The notes: a model not told the origin generated them from the sequence alone. A DNA stretch of 64,000 nt from Begonia masoniana (GCA_022432975.1 CM039508.1:19009330-19073329), one strand, 5' to 3'. Shown: positions 22,996 through 35,182, counted from the first letter of the stretch. Numbers and translations: made by a program.

Positions 22996-25758
22996 ATGGC
23001 GTCTCTTAAGGTTCCTGTTTTTTGGGATTCAATGGACTCTAAGAAGTTCTGTTGTTCAGTGAATTCCGCTCTTTCCCCGGACAGATGCTCCTTTTTTTCG
23101 GCTGTGGGCAATGTTCATTTAGCTAGAGCCATTATGCTTCATTCTATTAGTAGAGGAAAGCATATTTCTTTTTCTGAAATTGAACCCGATATATCGGGAA
23201 TTATGGAATTCGAACTGGTCGAAGGCAAAGCCAGTTTATCACCCAGAATGGAATTAGTGAAAGAATCTTTAATAGAGAAAGACAATCTTCAACACGAGCT
23301 GGGGAAGAGATATAGGGATAGGAAGAAAGGATCAAAAAGAGTGACAGGTTCCACAAATCGATACAAACGCAATGTTAAAGAGCAAGAAGTAGAGGATTTA
23401 TTTGTGAATAATGGTGAAGTAGATGTTAATTACTCTGCCCTAGGTTCTGACTTGAGCTTGGAGCTATGCAATGTTGTACTGAAGAGGCTTGAGAGGAGTA
23501 GTGCTAACAAAATTTTGGCCTTCTTTGACTGGATGAGAAGCAACGGGAAGTTGGAACAAAATATGAGTGCTTATAATTTTGTTCTTCAAATGTTGGGTAG
23601 ACGAGGAGATTGGGATGAAGCTAAGAAAATAATTAGGGAAGTGCAAGCTGATTTGGGTTCTGAACTCAACCTCCTAGTTTTCAACACACTTATTTACAAA
23701 TGTTACAAGTCGAGCAATGTGGAGATGGGTGCAAAGTGGTTCCGAATGATGTTAGAATGCAAGGTCCGGCCTAATATTGCAGCGTTTGGCATGCTCATGG
23801 GACTTTGCCAGAAAGGTTTGAAGATTATCGAGGCAGAGTTTGCTTTTTCACATATGAGAGAATTTGGAATTTCATGTCAAACTGCATACTCATCTATGAT
23901 CACGATTTATACCCGTTTAAGATTGTATGAAAAGGCAGAAGGGATTATTCACTTAATGATAGAGGATAGAGTAATTCTCAATTTGGAAAATTGGTTGGTG
24001 ACTCTTAATGTTTACTGTCAGCAAGGGAGGATGGAGAGTGCAGAAAAGGTACTTGTCTCCATGGTAGAAGCGGGATTTTCCAGAAATATTATTGCATACA
24101 ATACGTTAATAACTGGGTATGGCAAGATATCAAATATGAATGCTGCCCAACAGCTATTCTTGAGCTTCAAGGATATTGGAATAGAGCCTGATGAAACAAC
24201 TTATCGGTCGATGATTGAAGGTTGGGGTCGAGCTGGCAATTATAACAAAGCAGAATGGTACTACAAGGAGCTGAAGCGGTTGGGACACAAGCCCAATTCA
24301 TCCAATTTATACACACTGTTGAATTTGCAAGCAAAATTTGAAGTTCAAGAAGGTGCCCTTAGAACTATCAATGATATGCTGAATATTGGATGTCAATATT
24401 CCTCCATTCTTAGTACTATTTTCCGAGCATATGAAAGGGCTGGAAATATTAAAAGCGTGCCTCTCCTGCTGAAGGGTTCTTTTTATCAACATGTTTTAAT
24501 AAACCAGACCTCTTGCTCCAGTCTTGTATTGGTGTATGTGAAACATTCGATGGTGGAAGATGCTATGAAAATTTTGAGGGAGAAACAATGGACAGATCAA
24601 TATTTTGAAGAGAACTTGTATCATTTATTAATTTGCACCTGTAAAGAATCTGGTCAACTGGAGGATGCCATTCAGATATATAATCTGATGCCCAAATGCG
24701 AGGATAAGCCAAACTTGCACATAATTTGCACAATTATTGACATATACAGTAACATGGGACGATTTGCAGATGGCGAGAAACTTTATCTTAAGCTGAGATC
24801 ATCTGGTACTGTATTAGATTTGATTGCATATAGCATTGTTGTCAGAATGTATGTAAAAGCTGGATCTTTAGAGGATGCATGTTCTGTACTTGATGCAATG
24901 GAGAAGCAACAGGATATAGTTCCGGACGTCTATCTGATCCGTGATATGCTTCGTATTTACCAACGTTGTGAAATGTTTGATAAGACAGCGAAATTATACT
25001 ATAAAATACTGAAAAGTGGACAAACTTGGGATGTGGAAATGTATAATTGTGTCATAAATTGCTGTGCTCGAGCTCTGCCAGTTGATGAGCTTTCTCGAAT
25101 TTTTGATGAGATGCTTCAGAATGGGTTTGCACCAAATAATATCACATCTAACATCATGCTCGACGTGTATGGAAAATCGAAGCTTTTCAACAAGGCTAGA
25201 GAACTCCTGTCATTAGCCCAAAAAAGAGGTTGGATTGATGAAATCTCTTATAATACTGTCATAGCTGCATATGGGAAAAACAAGGACTTTAAAAGCATGT
25301 CATCAACTGTCCGAAAAATGCAATTCAATGGTTTTTCAGTCTCCCTTGAGGCCTACAATTGTATGTTAGATGCTTATGGAAAAGTTGGAGAGATTGAAAA
25401 TTTCAGAAAGGTGTTGCAGAAAATGAAGGAATCCAGTTGTGAATCTGATCATTACACATACAACATTTTGATTAACATCTATGGAGAGCAAGGGTGGATT
25501 GATGAAGTTGCAGAAACCTTGACAGAATTGAAAGACTGTGGACTTCAACCCGATTTGTACAGCTATAACACAATGATTAAAGCATATGGAATTGCGGGAA
25601 TGGTAGAAGAGGCTGTTCTCTTGGTTAAGGATATGAGAGAAAAAGGGTTAAAACCCGATAGGATAACTTACATTAATATGATCACTTCACTCCGTAGAAA
25701 CGATGAGTTTTTAGAGGCGGTTAAGTGGTCTTTGTGGATGAAGCAGATGAATTTATAA
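22996..25758 (+). CDS. P-class pentatricopeptide repeat protein, probable chloroplast RNA-binding factor (At4g30825-like)
   Basis: An intact, intronless 920-codon frame. Residues 1 to ~100 are rich in Ser, Lys and Arg and look like an organelle transit peptide. From about residue 145 to the end there is a continuous run of ~35-residue PPR units, e.g. VFNTLIYKCYKSSNVEMGAK, IAYNTLITGYGKISNMNAAQ, YSYNTMIKAYGIAGMVEEAV. No E/DYW editing domain follows and no SMR domain is seen, so it belongs to the P class, whose members bind and stabilise or process specific organellar transcripts. From memory it matches Arabidopsis At4g30825 along its whole length (similar size, same C-terminal RRNDEFLEA..WSLWMKQM). 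I recall that gene as BFA2, needed for chloroplast atpH/F transcript accumulation; this function is inferred by orthology. The ATG at 22996 (atcATGGCG) is chosen because the transit peptide starts there. An upstream ATG at 22819 opens a short uORF unless a 5' UTR intron (GT at 22835, AG at 22988 or 22992) is removed. The gene is isolated between retroelements. Confidence 0.92.
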   Translation: MASLKVPVFWDSMDSKKFCCSVNSALSPDRCSFFSAVGNVHLARAIMLHSISRGKHISFSEIEPDISGIMEFELVEGKASLSPRMELVKESLIEKDNLQHELGKRYRDRKKGSKRVTGSTNRYKRNVKEQEVEDLFVNNGEVDVNYSALGSDLSLELCNVVLKRLERSSANKILAFFDWMRSNGKLEQNMSAYNFVLQMLGRRGDWDEAKKIIREVQADLGSELNLLVFNTLIYKCYKSSNVEMGAKWFRMMLECKVRPNIAAFGMLMGLCQKGLKIIEAEFAFSHMREFGISCQTAYSSMITIYTRLRLYEKAEGIIHLMIEDRVILNLENWLVTLNVYCQQGRMESAEKVLVSMVEAGFSRNIIAYNTLITGYGKISNMNAAQQLFLSFKDIGIEPDETTYRSMIEGWGRAGNYNKAEWYYKELKRLGHKPNSSNLYTLLNLQAKFEVQEGALRTINDMLNIGCQYSSILSTIFRAYERAGNIKSVPLLLKGSFYQHVLINQTSCSSLVLVYVKHSMVEDAMKILREKQWTDQYFEENLYHLLICTCKESGQLEDAIQIYNLMPKCEDKPNLHIICTIIDIYSNMGRFADGEKLYLKLRSSGTVLDLIAYSIVVRMYVKAGSLEDACSVLDAMEKQQDIVPDVYLIRDMLRIYQRCEMFDKTAKLYYKILKSGQTWDVEMYNCVINCCARALPVDELSRIFDEMLQNGFAPNNITSNIMLDVYGKSKLFNKARELLSLAQKRGWIDEISYNTVIAAYGKNKDFKSMSSTVRKMQFNGFSVSLEAYNCMLDAYGKVGEIENFRKVLQKMKESSCESDHYTYNILINIYGEQGWIDEVAETLTELKDCGLQPDLYSYNTMIKAYGIAGMVEEAVLLVKDMREKGLKPDRITYINMITSLRRNDEFLEAVKWSLWMKQMNL

Positions 25759-26153
25759 ATTTTAGATATATTTTAAGGATTGGCGTATACTGTATACATA
25801 CACCAATGTTCGGGCTCTTTGCATTTGAAAGTTGCTGAACCTTCATTCACATCCTGCTTGAGTGCATCTCCAATGAAATTATAATTAGTAAGTTCTTTTA
25901 ATTCTTGTTCTTCCATGGTAATTTTGTTTATTCAACGTGTGTTACTTCATGACCTCTTTTATCTTGGATTTGATCATTAAGCCTATCAATCTATGAATTT
26001 ATAACAACATTATATTTACCTGCTCTCTCTTGAACATTCTTATACTGTGATCAGAATTATCTGATGTCCTTTATTGTCTAACGAATTAAAACTGTTAGAT
26101 GAACTGGGTTTGTCATGAAAATTGATAGACTAATGTTGGAATTACCCAGCAGC
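25759..26153 (+). other. 3' flank of PPR gene
   Basis: About 400 bp, probably 3' UTR then intergenic DNA, ending at the Tekay-like insertion. The same host DNA resumes at 35183, so the insertion may have separated the gene from distal 3' UTR or downstream sequence. No coding frame seen. Confidence 0.5.
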
Positions 26154-26158
26154 CATGA

Positions 26159-28447
26159 TGTGACGACCCCGACCCGCCGGGACTGCCACGGGACTAGAAT
26201 GGGACTTTGACTTCGACTTAAACAGGACTCTGACATTTTGGACGTAAAATTTTCGACCTTTTGAAGCTTTTGAACGTTTAAAATGGTAAGACGTAAAATG
26301 GACATACAATGGAAAACATAAGAAAATTGAAAGACAGAAATGGACGACTGTAGAAATGGACGACTGTAGAAATGGACTACTGCAGAAATGGACGACTGTA
26401 GAAATGGACTACTGCAGAAATGGACGACTGCAGAACTGGACTACTGCATAAATGGATGACTACAGAAATGGACGACTGCAGAACTGGACTACTGCAGAAC
26501 TGGACTACTGCAGAACTAGACGACTGCAGATATGGACGACAGTTTTAAAGAACAGAATGGACGACAGTTTTAAAGAACAGAATGGACGACTGTTTTAAAG
26601 AACAGAATGGACGATAGTTTTAAAGAACAGAATGGACGACTGTTTAAAAGAACAGAATGGACGACTGCTTAAAAAAAAAACAGAATGGACGACTGTTTTA
26701 AATAACAGAATGGACGATAGTTTTAAAGAACAGAATGGACGACTGTTTAAAAGAACAGAATGGACGAGTGTTTAAAAAAAAAACAGAATGGACGACTGTT
26801 TTAAAGAACAGAATGGACGACACTTTTAAAGAACAGAATGGACGACTGTTTAAAAGAACAGAATGGAACACTCTACCGATTGATCTGCTACCCCAGCCGA
26901 TCGATCGGCAACCTCTCTGTTTCACATCTACATGTCTTAATAACCTCACAACTCACTATTAAACTTCTTCCCAACCTCTTTAGACACAAAATGCTTCTAA
27001 ACCCCCAAAACCCGATTCAAAACGTAATGTTTAAACGTGTTAGAAAACATGACAGAAGTTCAAGGAATCAAACTGCATGGATAGCTCTAAAACTCAGAAG
27101 TTCAAGAAATCAAACTGCATGGATAGCTCTAAAACTCTAGACAATCCATGCACAACCTAAAAGGGAAAAGATTCCAAACAATTCCAGTATATTTCAAAAT
27201 ACAACTGTCAAAACAGAGGTTTAAAAAAAAACATCAACACAGATTATGTACATCACCTAAATCCCAGAACAACACTATACAAACATGACCTTCACTTCAA
27301 GACACCACCTCGCAGGTCAAAATGCGCCTGACTGCCACAACAAACCCTACGAGCTCGTCCCGCCAACTGTACCTACTCGTCGGCCTGAGGCACAAAGTCC
27401 TCATCCACGGGATCCGTACCTACACAGGGAGTTCAACTATGAGCCTAAAGCTCAATAAGGACATACAATGTAGTGATGCATATGCTATGCATGAACTTTT
27501 GAAATACATGAACATTACTTTACATTACATTCAAGTAGACAGGGATATAAGTGAGGCTTATAGGGAAACTGGCGCAACAGGAGTACACAACAGGTACATA
27601 ACAGGATGTCAGTCCCCGTCCCACACTTACCGTACATTACATTCACATTTTATCTTTCTTAACTTCAAATCTCGTGTACAAAATATTTACATGACTTTCA
27701 GGAAAAGCCTGTATGCATGAACATATGTAGTGCTTAAACGTAACATAAACAGGCAACAAGATATTGAAACTAAACATAAAACAACACACGTTTAACTTAG
27801 AACATAACTTACAACCTAACTACCCAACAATAACCCCTAACTATGAAAAACCTAGTACCTCCGTGATGTAGGGCCTTAAGGGCCAACTGATATGCATGAA
27901 CTTACCTGATGTTCGTAAAGTTGAAAATCTTGCACGTAAGTCTTCTTCGGCGATTCACGAACCTATATCATATATAACCGGATCATTAACCCTAAACTTC
28001 AACAAAACTAAGGAATAACTATTCTAAACTCGTTAACTAACCTTTACTGGAGAAAACTGGAGAAAACAGGAGAAGACGGAGTTTTGGAATTTGTTACACT
28101 TCGTCTGGAAGAGAGAAAAGAAAGAGGAGAGGAAATGAGAAGTGCTTTCACGTAGGGGAGAAGAGAAGAGAGGAAGAGAGAGGGTGAACATGGCTTCTTC
28201 AACAAGTTGAACATGTGTCAAGCTCTCATTGGCTCCCTCCGAACCACCTTAATTGCTTTCTCATTTTGTCATTCCATTGGTTTATAACTAAATCGCTATT
28301 TAGTTTGCCGATTCGGTTTCTCCGAAACTCGCTCTTTCCACAAAACACACCCAAAAATTCACAAAAACATACATTGTATTAATATCAATTTAATCCCGTT
28401 TAATAATTCGGGAAATAATTACATGGCCAAAAATGCTGGGTGTTACA
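26159..28447 (-). repeat. Left LTR (3' LTR in element sense) of Tekay-like element
   Basis: TGTGACGACCCC...GGTGTTACA. Minus-strand donor-like CAG|GTAAG at 27906/27905, conserved GGCCCTTAAGGCCCTACATCA near 27860-27882, acceptor-like GTAG|GT at 27420, palindrome gccgatcgatcggc at 26896-26909, then the GGACGACTG minisatellite. Confidence 0.9.
26337..26868. repeat. GGACGACTG minisatellite in left LTR
   Basis: Two adjoining arrays: ~16-bp units atggacgactgcagaa (26337 to about 26530), then ~25-bp units ggacgactgttttaaagaacagaat (26530-26868). Both share the core TGGAC(G/T)ACTG. Open frames through the array are by-products. Confidence 0.9.
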
Positions 28448-28486
28448 TCCCATCCACCTTAACAGAATTTTGGTCCCAAAAATTGC

Positions 28487-31400
28487 TTAATCGAATAGCT
28501 CTGGATATTGGGCCCTAACGTCCTGTTGTCTTTCCCAAGTGGCTTTCTCCACGTTATGATTGCGCCATAAAACTTTCACCAATGGGACCACTCTGTTGCG
28601 CAGCACTTTGATTGAAGAATCCAAAATCTTTATGAGCCTTTCTTCATACGTCAGCATCGGTATGATATCTATGTCCACGGGTTCCACGATCTGAGTAGAG
28701 TCTTGCACACATTTCCTCAGCATCGAAACGTGAAAGACGTTGTGAACTTCATTCATGGACGCTGGCAGTTGCAGTTTGTAAACCAGGCTTCCTACTCTCT
28801 TCAAAATGGGAAATGGCCCTACGAACCTTGAACTGAGCTTCCCTTTCTTACCAAATCTCATCACGCCCTTGAAAGGCGACACCTTGAGGAATACTTCATC
28901 GCCTTCAGTGAACTGTAAGTCTCTCCTCCTCCGGTCCGCGTAACTTTTCTGTCGACTCTGAGTAGTATTGATACGCTGTTTGATAGTAGCAATCACCTCA
29001 GACATCTGCTGTAATAACTCGGGGCCGACAAGCCTGGATTCTCCAACTTTATCCCAACACAATGGAGATCTGCATTTTCTGCCATAAAGAGCTTCACATG
29101 GAGCCATACCGATCATAGTCTGGTAGCTATTGTTATAAGCGAACTCCACTAGCGGCAAATACTTACTCCAAGGAGCGTGAAACTTCCAACACGCACGACC
29201 TTAACATATCCTTCAGTATCTGAATCGTTCTCTCGGATTGTCCGTCAGTTTGTGGATGAAATATCGTGCTGAAATTTAACTTGGTGCCCAAGGAGTTTTG
29301 CAAGCTCCTCCAAAACCTGGAAGTAAATCTAGGATCCTGGTCCGAAACAATCGACACCGGAATACCATGCAGTTTGATAATTTCTCTAATATACAACTCT
29401 GCATATTGATTCATAGAGAAGGTCGTCTTCACAGGTAGAAAATGGGACGACTTCGTCAATCTGTCCACAATAACCCATATGCTATTATGACCTCTAGTCA
29501 TCCTCAGTAGGCCAACAACAAAGTCCATAGTGATGTTCTCCCACTTCCACTCAGGGATCGAGAGAGGCTGAAGTGTTCCACTTGGTCGTTGATGTTCAGC
29601 CTTCACTTGTTGACATACCATACAAGATTCTACATATTTGGCAACCTTGTTCTTCATATTTGGCCACCAGAAGTGTAGCTTCAATTTTTTATACATCTTC
29701 GTGCTTCCCAGATGTACTGAGAAAGAAGATGAGTGGGCTTCCGATAAAATGTCCTTTCGTAGCTCTTCGTCTCTCGGAACGTACCACCGGTCCCTTAACT
29801 TCAAAATATCATCTCCCGAATGACTGAACTCGGAAGAGGCCATAGGCAACTTGCTCACTATATCGGCTATTTTCTTTGAATTGATCTTCTAGGCTTCCTT
29901 AATTCGGTCCAGAACGGTTGGCCGTATTGATAGGTCCGCCAGTACGGCTGATAGTTCAGAAACTACCTCCAAGTCGAACCTCTGAATTTCTGTCTTCAAA
30001 GGCATTGATACGGCCGACATAGCCGTTTGCATAGTAGCCGGCCACTTCGTCTACCACATTAGCTTTCTCGGGGTGGTATTTAATCTCAATGTCATAATTT
30101 TTCACAAACTCGAGCCACCGCCGTTGCGTTTAACTCCTTCTGAGTAAATATATACTTCAAGCTTTTGTGATCAGAAAACACCTCACATGATTGTCCATAT
30201 AAGTGGTGTCTCCATACTTTCAATGAAAAAACAACTGCCGCTAACTCAAGGTCGTGAGTAGGGTAGTTTTGCTCGTGGTTCTTCAATTGTCTGGACGCGT
30301 ACGCCACCACTTTTCCTTCCTGCATTAATACACATCCCAAACCAACCTTTGACGCATCGCAGTACACACTGAATTTGCCGTCTTCGACCGACAATACCAA
30401 CAGAGGAGCAGTGGTTAATTTCTGTTTGAGCATTTGAAAACTCTCTTCACACACTTCGGACCACTTGAACTTGACATCTTTCCTCGTTAAGCTGGTCATA
30501 GGTTTTGCTATCACAGAAAATCCCTTGACAAACTTTCTGTAATAACCAGCTAGCCCGATAAAACTTCGTACCTCACTGGCATTCCTCGGCCTTGGCCATT
30601 CCCTCACAACCTGAATCTTGGCCGGATCCACAGACACTCCTTCTGCAGACACCATGTAGCCTAGAAAGTCAATTCTGCTCAACCAGAATTCACACTTTGA
30701 TAGTTTGGCGTACAATTGGTGTTTTTTCAGAGTTGATAGCACAATCGCCAAGTGCTCTTTGTGCTCTACCTCATTCCGAGAATAAACCAGGATGTCGTCG
30801 ATGAAAACGATCACAAACTTGTCCAGAAAATCCTGGAATATCATGTTCATCAGGTCCATAAATGCCGCTGGGGCATTAGTCAACCCAAACGACATCACCA
30901 AGAATTCATAGTGTCCGTATCGAGTCCTGAATACGGTCTTTGGAATATCGTCAGCTCTGACCTTCAACTGGTAATAACCGGAGCGTAAATCAATTTTTGA
31001 GAATACCCGAGCCCCTTGCAACTGGTCAAATAGATCGTCGACCCTCGGCAACGGGTACTTATTCTTGATGGTTAACTTGTTCAGCTCACGGTAATCAATA
31101 CACATACGTAGGGACCCATCCTTCTTCTTAACGAACAAGACAGAAGCGCCCCACGGAGAGAAACTAGGGCGTAGAAAGCCCTTGTCCACAAGTTCCCTTA
31201 GCTGAATCTTGAACTCCTTCAGCTCTATTGGCGCCATACAGTACGGATTCTTCGATACCGGTTCAGCACCAGGACATACTTCAATTTCGAACTCAATCTC
31301 GTGATTCGGTGGCAATCCTGGCAGGTCGTCTAAGAAGACCTCTAGGAAGTTTCGAACAACCGGAATGTTTTGGAGTTCCACCTCACCTTGCCTTGGAGCA

Positions 31401-31540
31401 TCTACCACATAGGCTAGAAATCCGGCACATCCCGACCTCATCAGCTTTTGAGCTTCTAAGGAGGATACAATAGGCATAGAGTGTTCCTTTGGTATGGCTT
31501 GATAGGAGAGCTCTTTCTCATTCGGGCGCTTAAAGGACAC
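28487..31540 (-). pseudogene. Tekay-like pol: reverse transcriptase, RNase H, integrase, chromodomain-like end, with frameshifts
   Basis: Reverse transcriptase in the first long frame (31540-30092) has [46 protein letters not shown] and the catalytic [10 protein letters not shown]. RNase H follows with [15 protein letters not shown] and [18 protein letters not shown] frame break at about 30110 and stops near 29889 separate it from integrase (29858-29163), which has the HLGSTKMYKKLKLHFWWPN zinc-binding part, DFVVGLLRM and SDQDPRF catalytic Asp regions and the Glu in HPQTDGQSERT. Another shift at about 29165 leads to the final frame (28487-29158) with VEFAYNNSYQ, FVGPFPILKRVGSLVYKLQL and a chromodomain-like tail ending PLVKVLWRNHNVEKATWE. 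Such tails in chromoviruses are thought to guide integration into heterochromatin. Not functional as it stands. Confidence 0.9.
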
Positions 31541-31750
31541 AAGCCCGGACCTACAGTCGATAGTGGCGTGATGTCTAAACAGCTAGTCCATCCCCATAAT
31601 TAAATTGTATCCTTTCATGCCGATGATCATAAGATTGGCATGCAATTTTTGGTCCCCTACTGACACTATATCACTCTGCACTGCCTGCTCGGAGTGCATA
31701 AACTCTCCGGATGGTAGCATAACACTATAAGGTTGATCTGTCGGCACAAG

Positions 31751-32908
31751 TTAAAATTTCTCCTTAACCACAAAGTCCCTATCCACAAACGAGTGTGTGG
31801 CCCCCATGTCCAACAATGTATAGGTAGGTGTATTATATATCAAAATTGTACCTGTGATCGCTGTGTGCTGGACATCGTCATCATTCTCTGTTATAGCAAA
31901 TACTCTTGGCATGGCACGATTCAGCCTCATGTCGGGCATTGGGAAATCCCGGACTTGATGGTCCTCTTTGTCGCATCGGAAACAGCGGCCAGTAAAGAGC
32001 CTGCATTCACCTATGTGACTTCTCTGGCAACGCGGGCACACAGGAAGCTGAGGAGCTCCTATTGGTCTCTTTCCCTTATCTTGATAAACAGCAGTCTCAT
32101 TGGGCCTCTTAATGCCCCTGTTCTGTTGCTGTTGTGGTTGCCAACCTTGACCCCGTTGTTGTTGTTGTTGTTGAGGGACATCACGAAAGAATTTCTTTGA
32201 TGAATCTCTCTGTCTCTGGAACTTTATTTTTAAGGTTTCCTACTGATAAGTCTTGGCCACCACTTTCGTATATGGTGCCTCATCAAATCCCCCGGTTGTG
32301 ATCCCCTGTAAGAAGTCCATCTTCAGACCCTGAATGAATTGGTGTACCTTGTTTTCGTCGGTGTCCACTAGATGAGGTGCATAGCGGGATAGCGACTCGA
32401 ACTTCTGAACATACTCGGCCACTGATCCAAATTGCCGCAGTCGAGAGAATTCGATCATCTTTTCCTTTCTCACACTACGGTCGAAATATTTCTCGTAAAA
32501 GATCATCTTGAATCCGTCCCAACTTAATGCCACTGTAGTTGACTGTACCGTGTCCCACCAAAATCCAGCATTTTTGGTGAGATGGAACGTGGCACATATC
32601 ACTTTCTTGCTTTCTTCCACCTCTGCGTAGTTGAATATTATCTCTATCGACCGAATCCACTCCTCGGCATGAGTAGGGTCCGTCGATAATCCATCAAACA
32701 TAGGCGGTTGGAGTCGCCGAAATCTGTCTCCACTGGTGTCACGTGGAGCATTTGCATTGTTGTTATTCCCGTTGTCTTCCCTCGTCATCAAGCGTTCGAT
32801 CATGCGAGATTGAACGCTGGCCAACTCGGTTAGTCGGTCGAGGGCGTCGCCCCTGTCATTTGCTTCACCTTGATGTCCTCTCACCATCTCTAAAAAAATT
32901 CTATACAT
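31751..32908 (-). pseudogene. Tekay-like gag and protease start, with nonsense codons
   Basis: Gag starts MYRIFLEMVRGHQG (ATG 32908; the inner MVRG at 32887 matches the start of the gag at 16348 and is the likelier true start). The core has FDGLSTDPTHAEEWI, GFWWDTVQSTTVAL and RQFGSVAEYVQKFESLSRYA. A TAG at about 32241 interrupts it. The frame continues through a Gln-rich linker to a CCHC knuckle CFRCDKEDHQVRDFP. In that knuckle the usual Gly-His is Asp-His. The protease motif reads LLDMGATHSF where the family has DTGATHSF, so the catalytic Asp is kept but the Thr is Met. A stop at about 31748 and another (TGG to TAG) near 31585 precede the RT frame. Gag/protease of this copy is inactive. Confidence 0.88.
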
Positions 32909-33050
32909 AATAACAAACTCAATTTAATAAACTTAAATTTATACGGAAACTTAAACATTTACAGTTGGTGAAGTGATCTCACGTGGCGGGTTGCACAGTC
33001 AGACAGTCTACAGAATCGCTTTTAAAATCCGGGGGCTCTGATACCATAAC

Positions 33051-35177
33051 TGTGACGACCCCAACCCGCCGTGACTGCCACAGGACGGAAACGGGACTTT
33101 GACTTCAACTTAAACAGGACTCTGCATTTTGGACGTAAAATTTTCGACCTTTTGAAGCTCTTGAATGTTTAAAATGGTAAGACGTAAAATGGACATACAA
33201 TGGAAAACATAAGAAAACTGGAAGACTTAAACTGGAAGACAGAATTGGACGACTGCAAAAATGGACGACTGTAGAAATTGACTATTGCAGAACTGGACTA
33301 CTGCAGAACTGGACTACTGCAGAACTGGACTATTGCAGAACTGTATTACTACAGAAATGGACTACTGCAGAAATAGACGACTGCAGAATTGGATTACTAC
33401 AGAAATGGACGACTGTTTTAAAGAACAGAATGGACGACTGTTTTAAAGAACAGAATGGACAACTGTTTTAAAGAACAGAATGGACTACTGTTTTAAAGAA
33501 GAGAATTGATGACTCTTTAAAAGAACAGAATGGACGACTATTTAAAAAAAACAGAATAGACGACTGTTTTAAAGAACAGAATGGACGACTGTTTTAAAGA
33601 ACAGAATGAACGACTATTTAAAAGAACAGAATGGAACACTCCACCGATTGATCTGCTACTCCAGTCGATCGATCGGCAACCTCTCTGTTTCACATCTACA
33701 TGTCCTAATAACCTCACAACTCACTATTATACTTCTTCCCAACCTCTTTAGACACAAAATGCTTCTAAACTCCAAAAACCCGATTCAAAACGTAATGTTT
33801 AAACGTGTTAGAAAACATGACAGAAGTTCAAGAAATCTAACTGCATGGATAGCTCTAAAACTCTAGACAATCCATGCACAACCTAAAAGGGAAAAGATTC
33901 CAAACAATTCCAGTATATTTCAAAATACAACTGTCAAAACAGAGGTTTAAAAAAAAACATCAACACAGATCCTGTACATCACCTAAATCCCAGAATAACA
34001 CTATACAAACATGACCTTCACTTCAAGACACCACCCCGCAGGTCAAAATGCGCCTGACTGCCACAACCAACCCCACGAGCTCGTCCCGCCAACTGTACCT
34101 ACTCGTCTGCCTGAGGCACAAAGTCCTCATCCACGGGATCCGTACCTACATAGGGAGTTCAACTATGAGCCTAAAGCTCAATAAGGACATACAATGCAGT
34201 GATGCATATGCTATGCATGAACTTTTGAAATACATGAACATTACTTTACATTACATTCAAGTGGACATGGATATAAGTGGGGCTTATAGGGGAACTGGCG
34301 CAACAGAAGTACACAACAGGTACATAACAGGGATACATAACAGGATGTCAGTCCCCGTCTCACACTTACCGTATTCACATTTTATCTTTCTTAACTTCAA
34401 ATCTCGTGCACAAAACATTTACATGACTTTCAGGAAAAAGTGTGTGCATGAACATATACGGTGCTTAAACGTAACATAAACAGGCAACAGGATATTGAAA
34501 CTAAACATAAAACAACACACGTTTAACCTAGAACATAGCTTACGACCTAACTACCCAACAATAACCCCCAACCACGAAAAACCTAGTACCTTGGTGATGT
34601 AGGGCCTTAAGGGCCAACTGATATGCATGAACTTACTTGATGTCCGTAAAGTTGAAAATCTTGCATGAAAGTCCTCGACGATTCACGAACCTATATCATA
34701 TATAACTGGACCATTAACCCTAAACTTCAACAAAACTAAGGAATAACTAACTTAAACTCGTTAACTAATATAAAGGGTTACCTTTACTGGAGAAAACAAG
34801 AGAAGACGGAGTTTTGGAATTTGTTGCACTTCGTCTGGAAGAGAGAAAACAGAGAGGAGACGAAATGAGAAGTGGTTTCACGTAGGGGAGAAGAGAAGAG
34901 AGGAAGAGAGAAGATGAACATGGCTTCTTCAACAAGTTGAACATGTGTCAAGCCCTCATTGGCTCCCTCCCAACCACCTTAATTGCTTTTCTATTTTGCC
35001 CTTCCATTGGTTTATAACTAAAGCGCTATTTAGTTCGCCGATTCGGTTTCTCCGAAACTCTCGCTTTCCACAAAACACACTGAAAAATTCACAAAAACAT
35101 ACATTGTATTAATATCAAATTAATCCCGTTTAATAATTCGGGGAATAATTACATGGTAAAAAATATCAGGTGTTACA
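33051..35177 (-). repeat. Right LTR (5' LTR in element sense) of Tekay-like element
   Basis: TGTGACGACCCC...GGTGTTACA, 2,127 bp. Minus-strand donor-like site (CAA|GTAAG) at 34636, acceptor-like at 34146, palindrome core cgatcgatcg at 33666-33675. The donor's preceding AG is AA here, unlike the left LTR. Confidence 0.9.
33239..33640. repeat. GGACGACTG minisatellite in right LTR
   Basis: Same two unit types as at 26337-26868 (actggactactgcagaa, then ggacgactgttttaaagaacagaat) with fewer copies and more substitutions. Confidence 0.9.
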
Positions 35178-35182
35178 CATGA

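Larger units (their letters stand above)
26159..35177 (-). mobile_element. Full-length Tekay/Del-like Ty3/gypsy chromovirus, mutated
   Basis: Flanked by perfect CATGA duplications (26154-26158, 35178-35182). LTRs are 26159-28447 (2,289 bp) and 33051-35177 (2,127 bp). The reverse-complement PBS ggctctgatacca (initiator tRNA-Met) lies at 33034-33046, and a minus-strand polypurine tract aaggtggatggga borders the left LTR at 28448. Gag, protease, RT, RNase H, integrase and a C-terminal chromodomain-like segment follow in gypsy order on the minus strand. Several stops and frameshifts make it inactive. The LTRs differ mainly in minisatellite copy number plus scattered substitutions. Confidence 0.93.

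Noticed and set aside
26530..26868. Regular repeats considered as a CRISPR-like array
   Set aside because: No unique spacers between repeats; it is a tandem minisatellite inside an LTR of a plant element.
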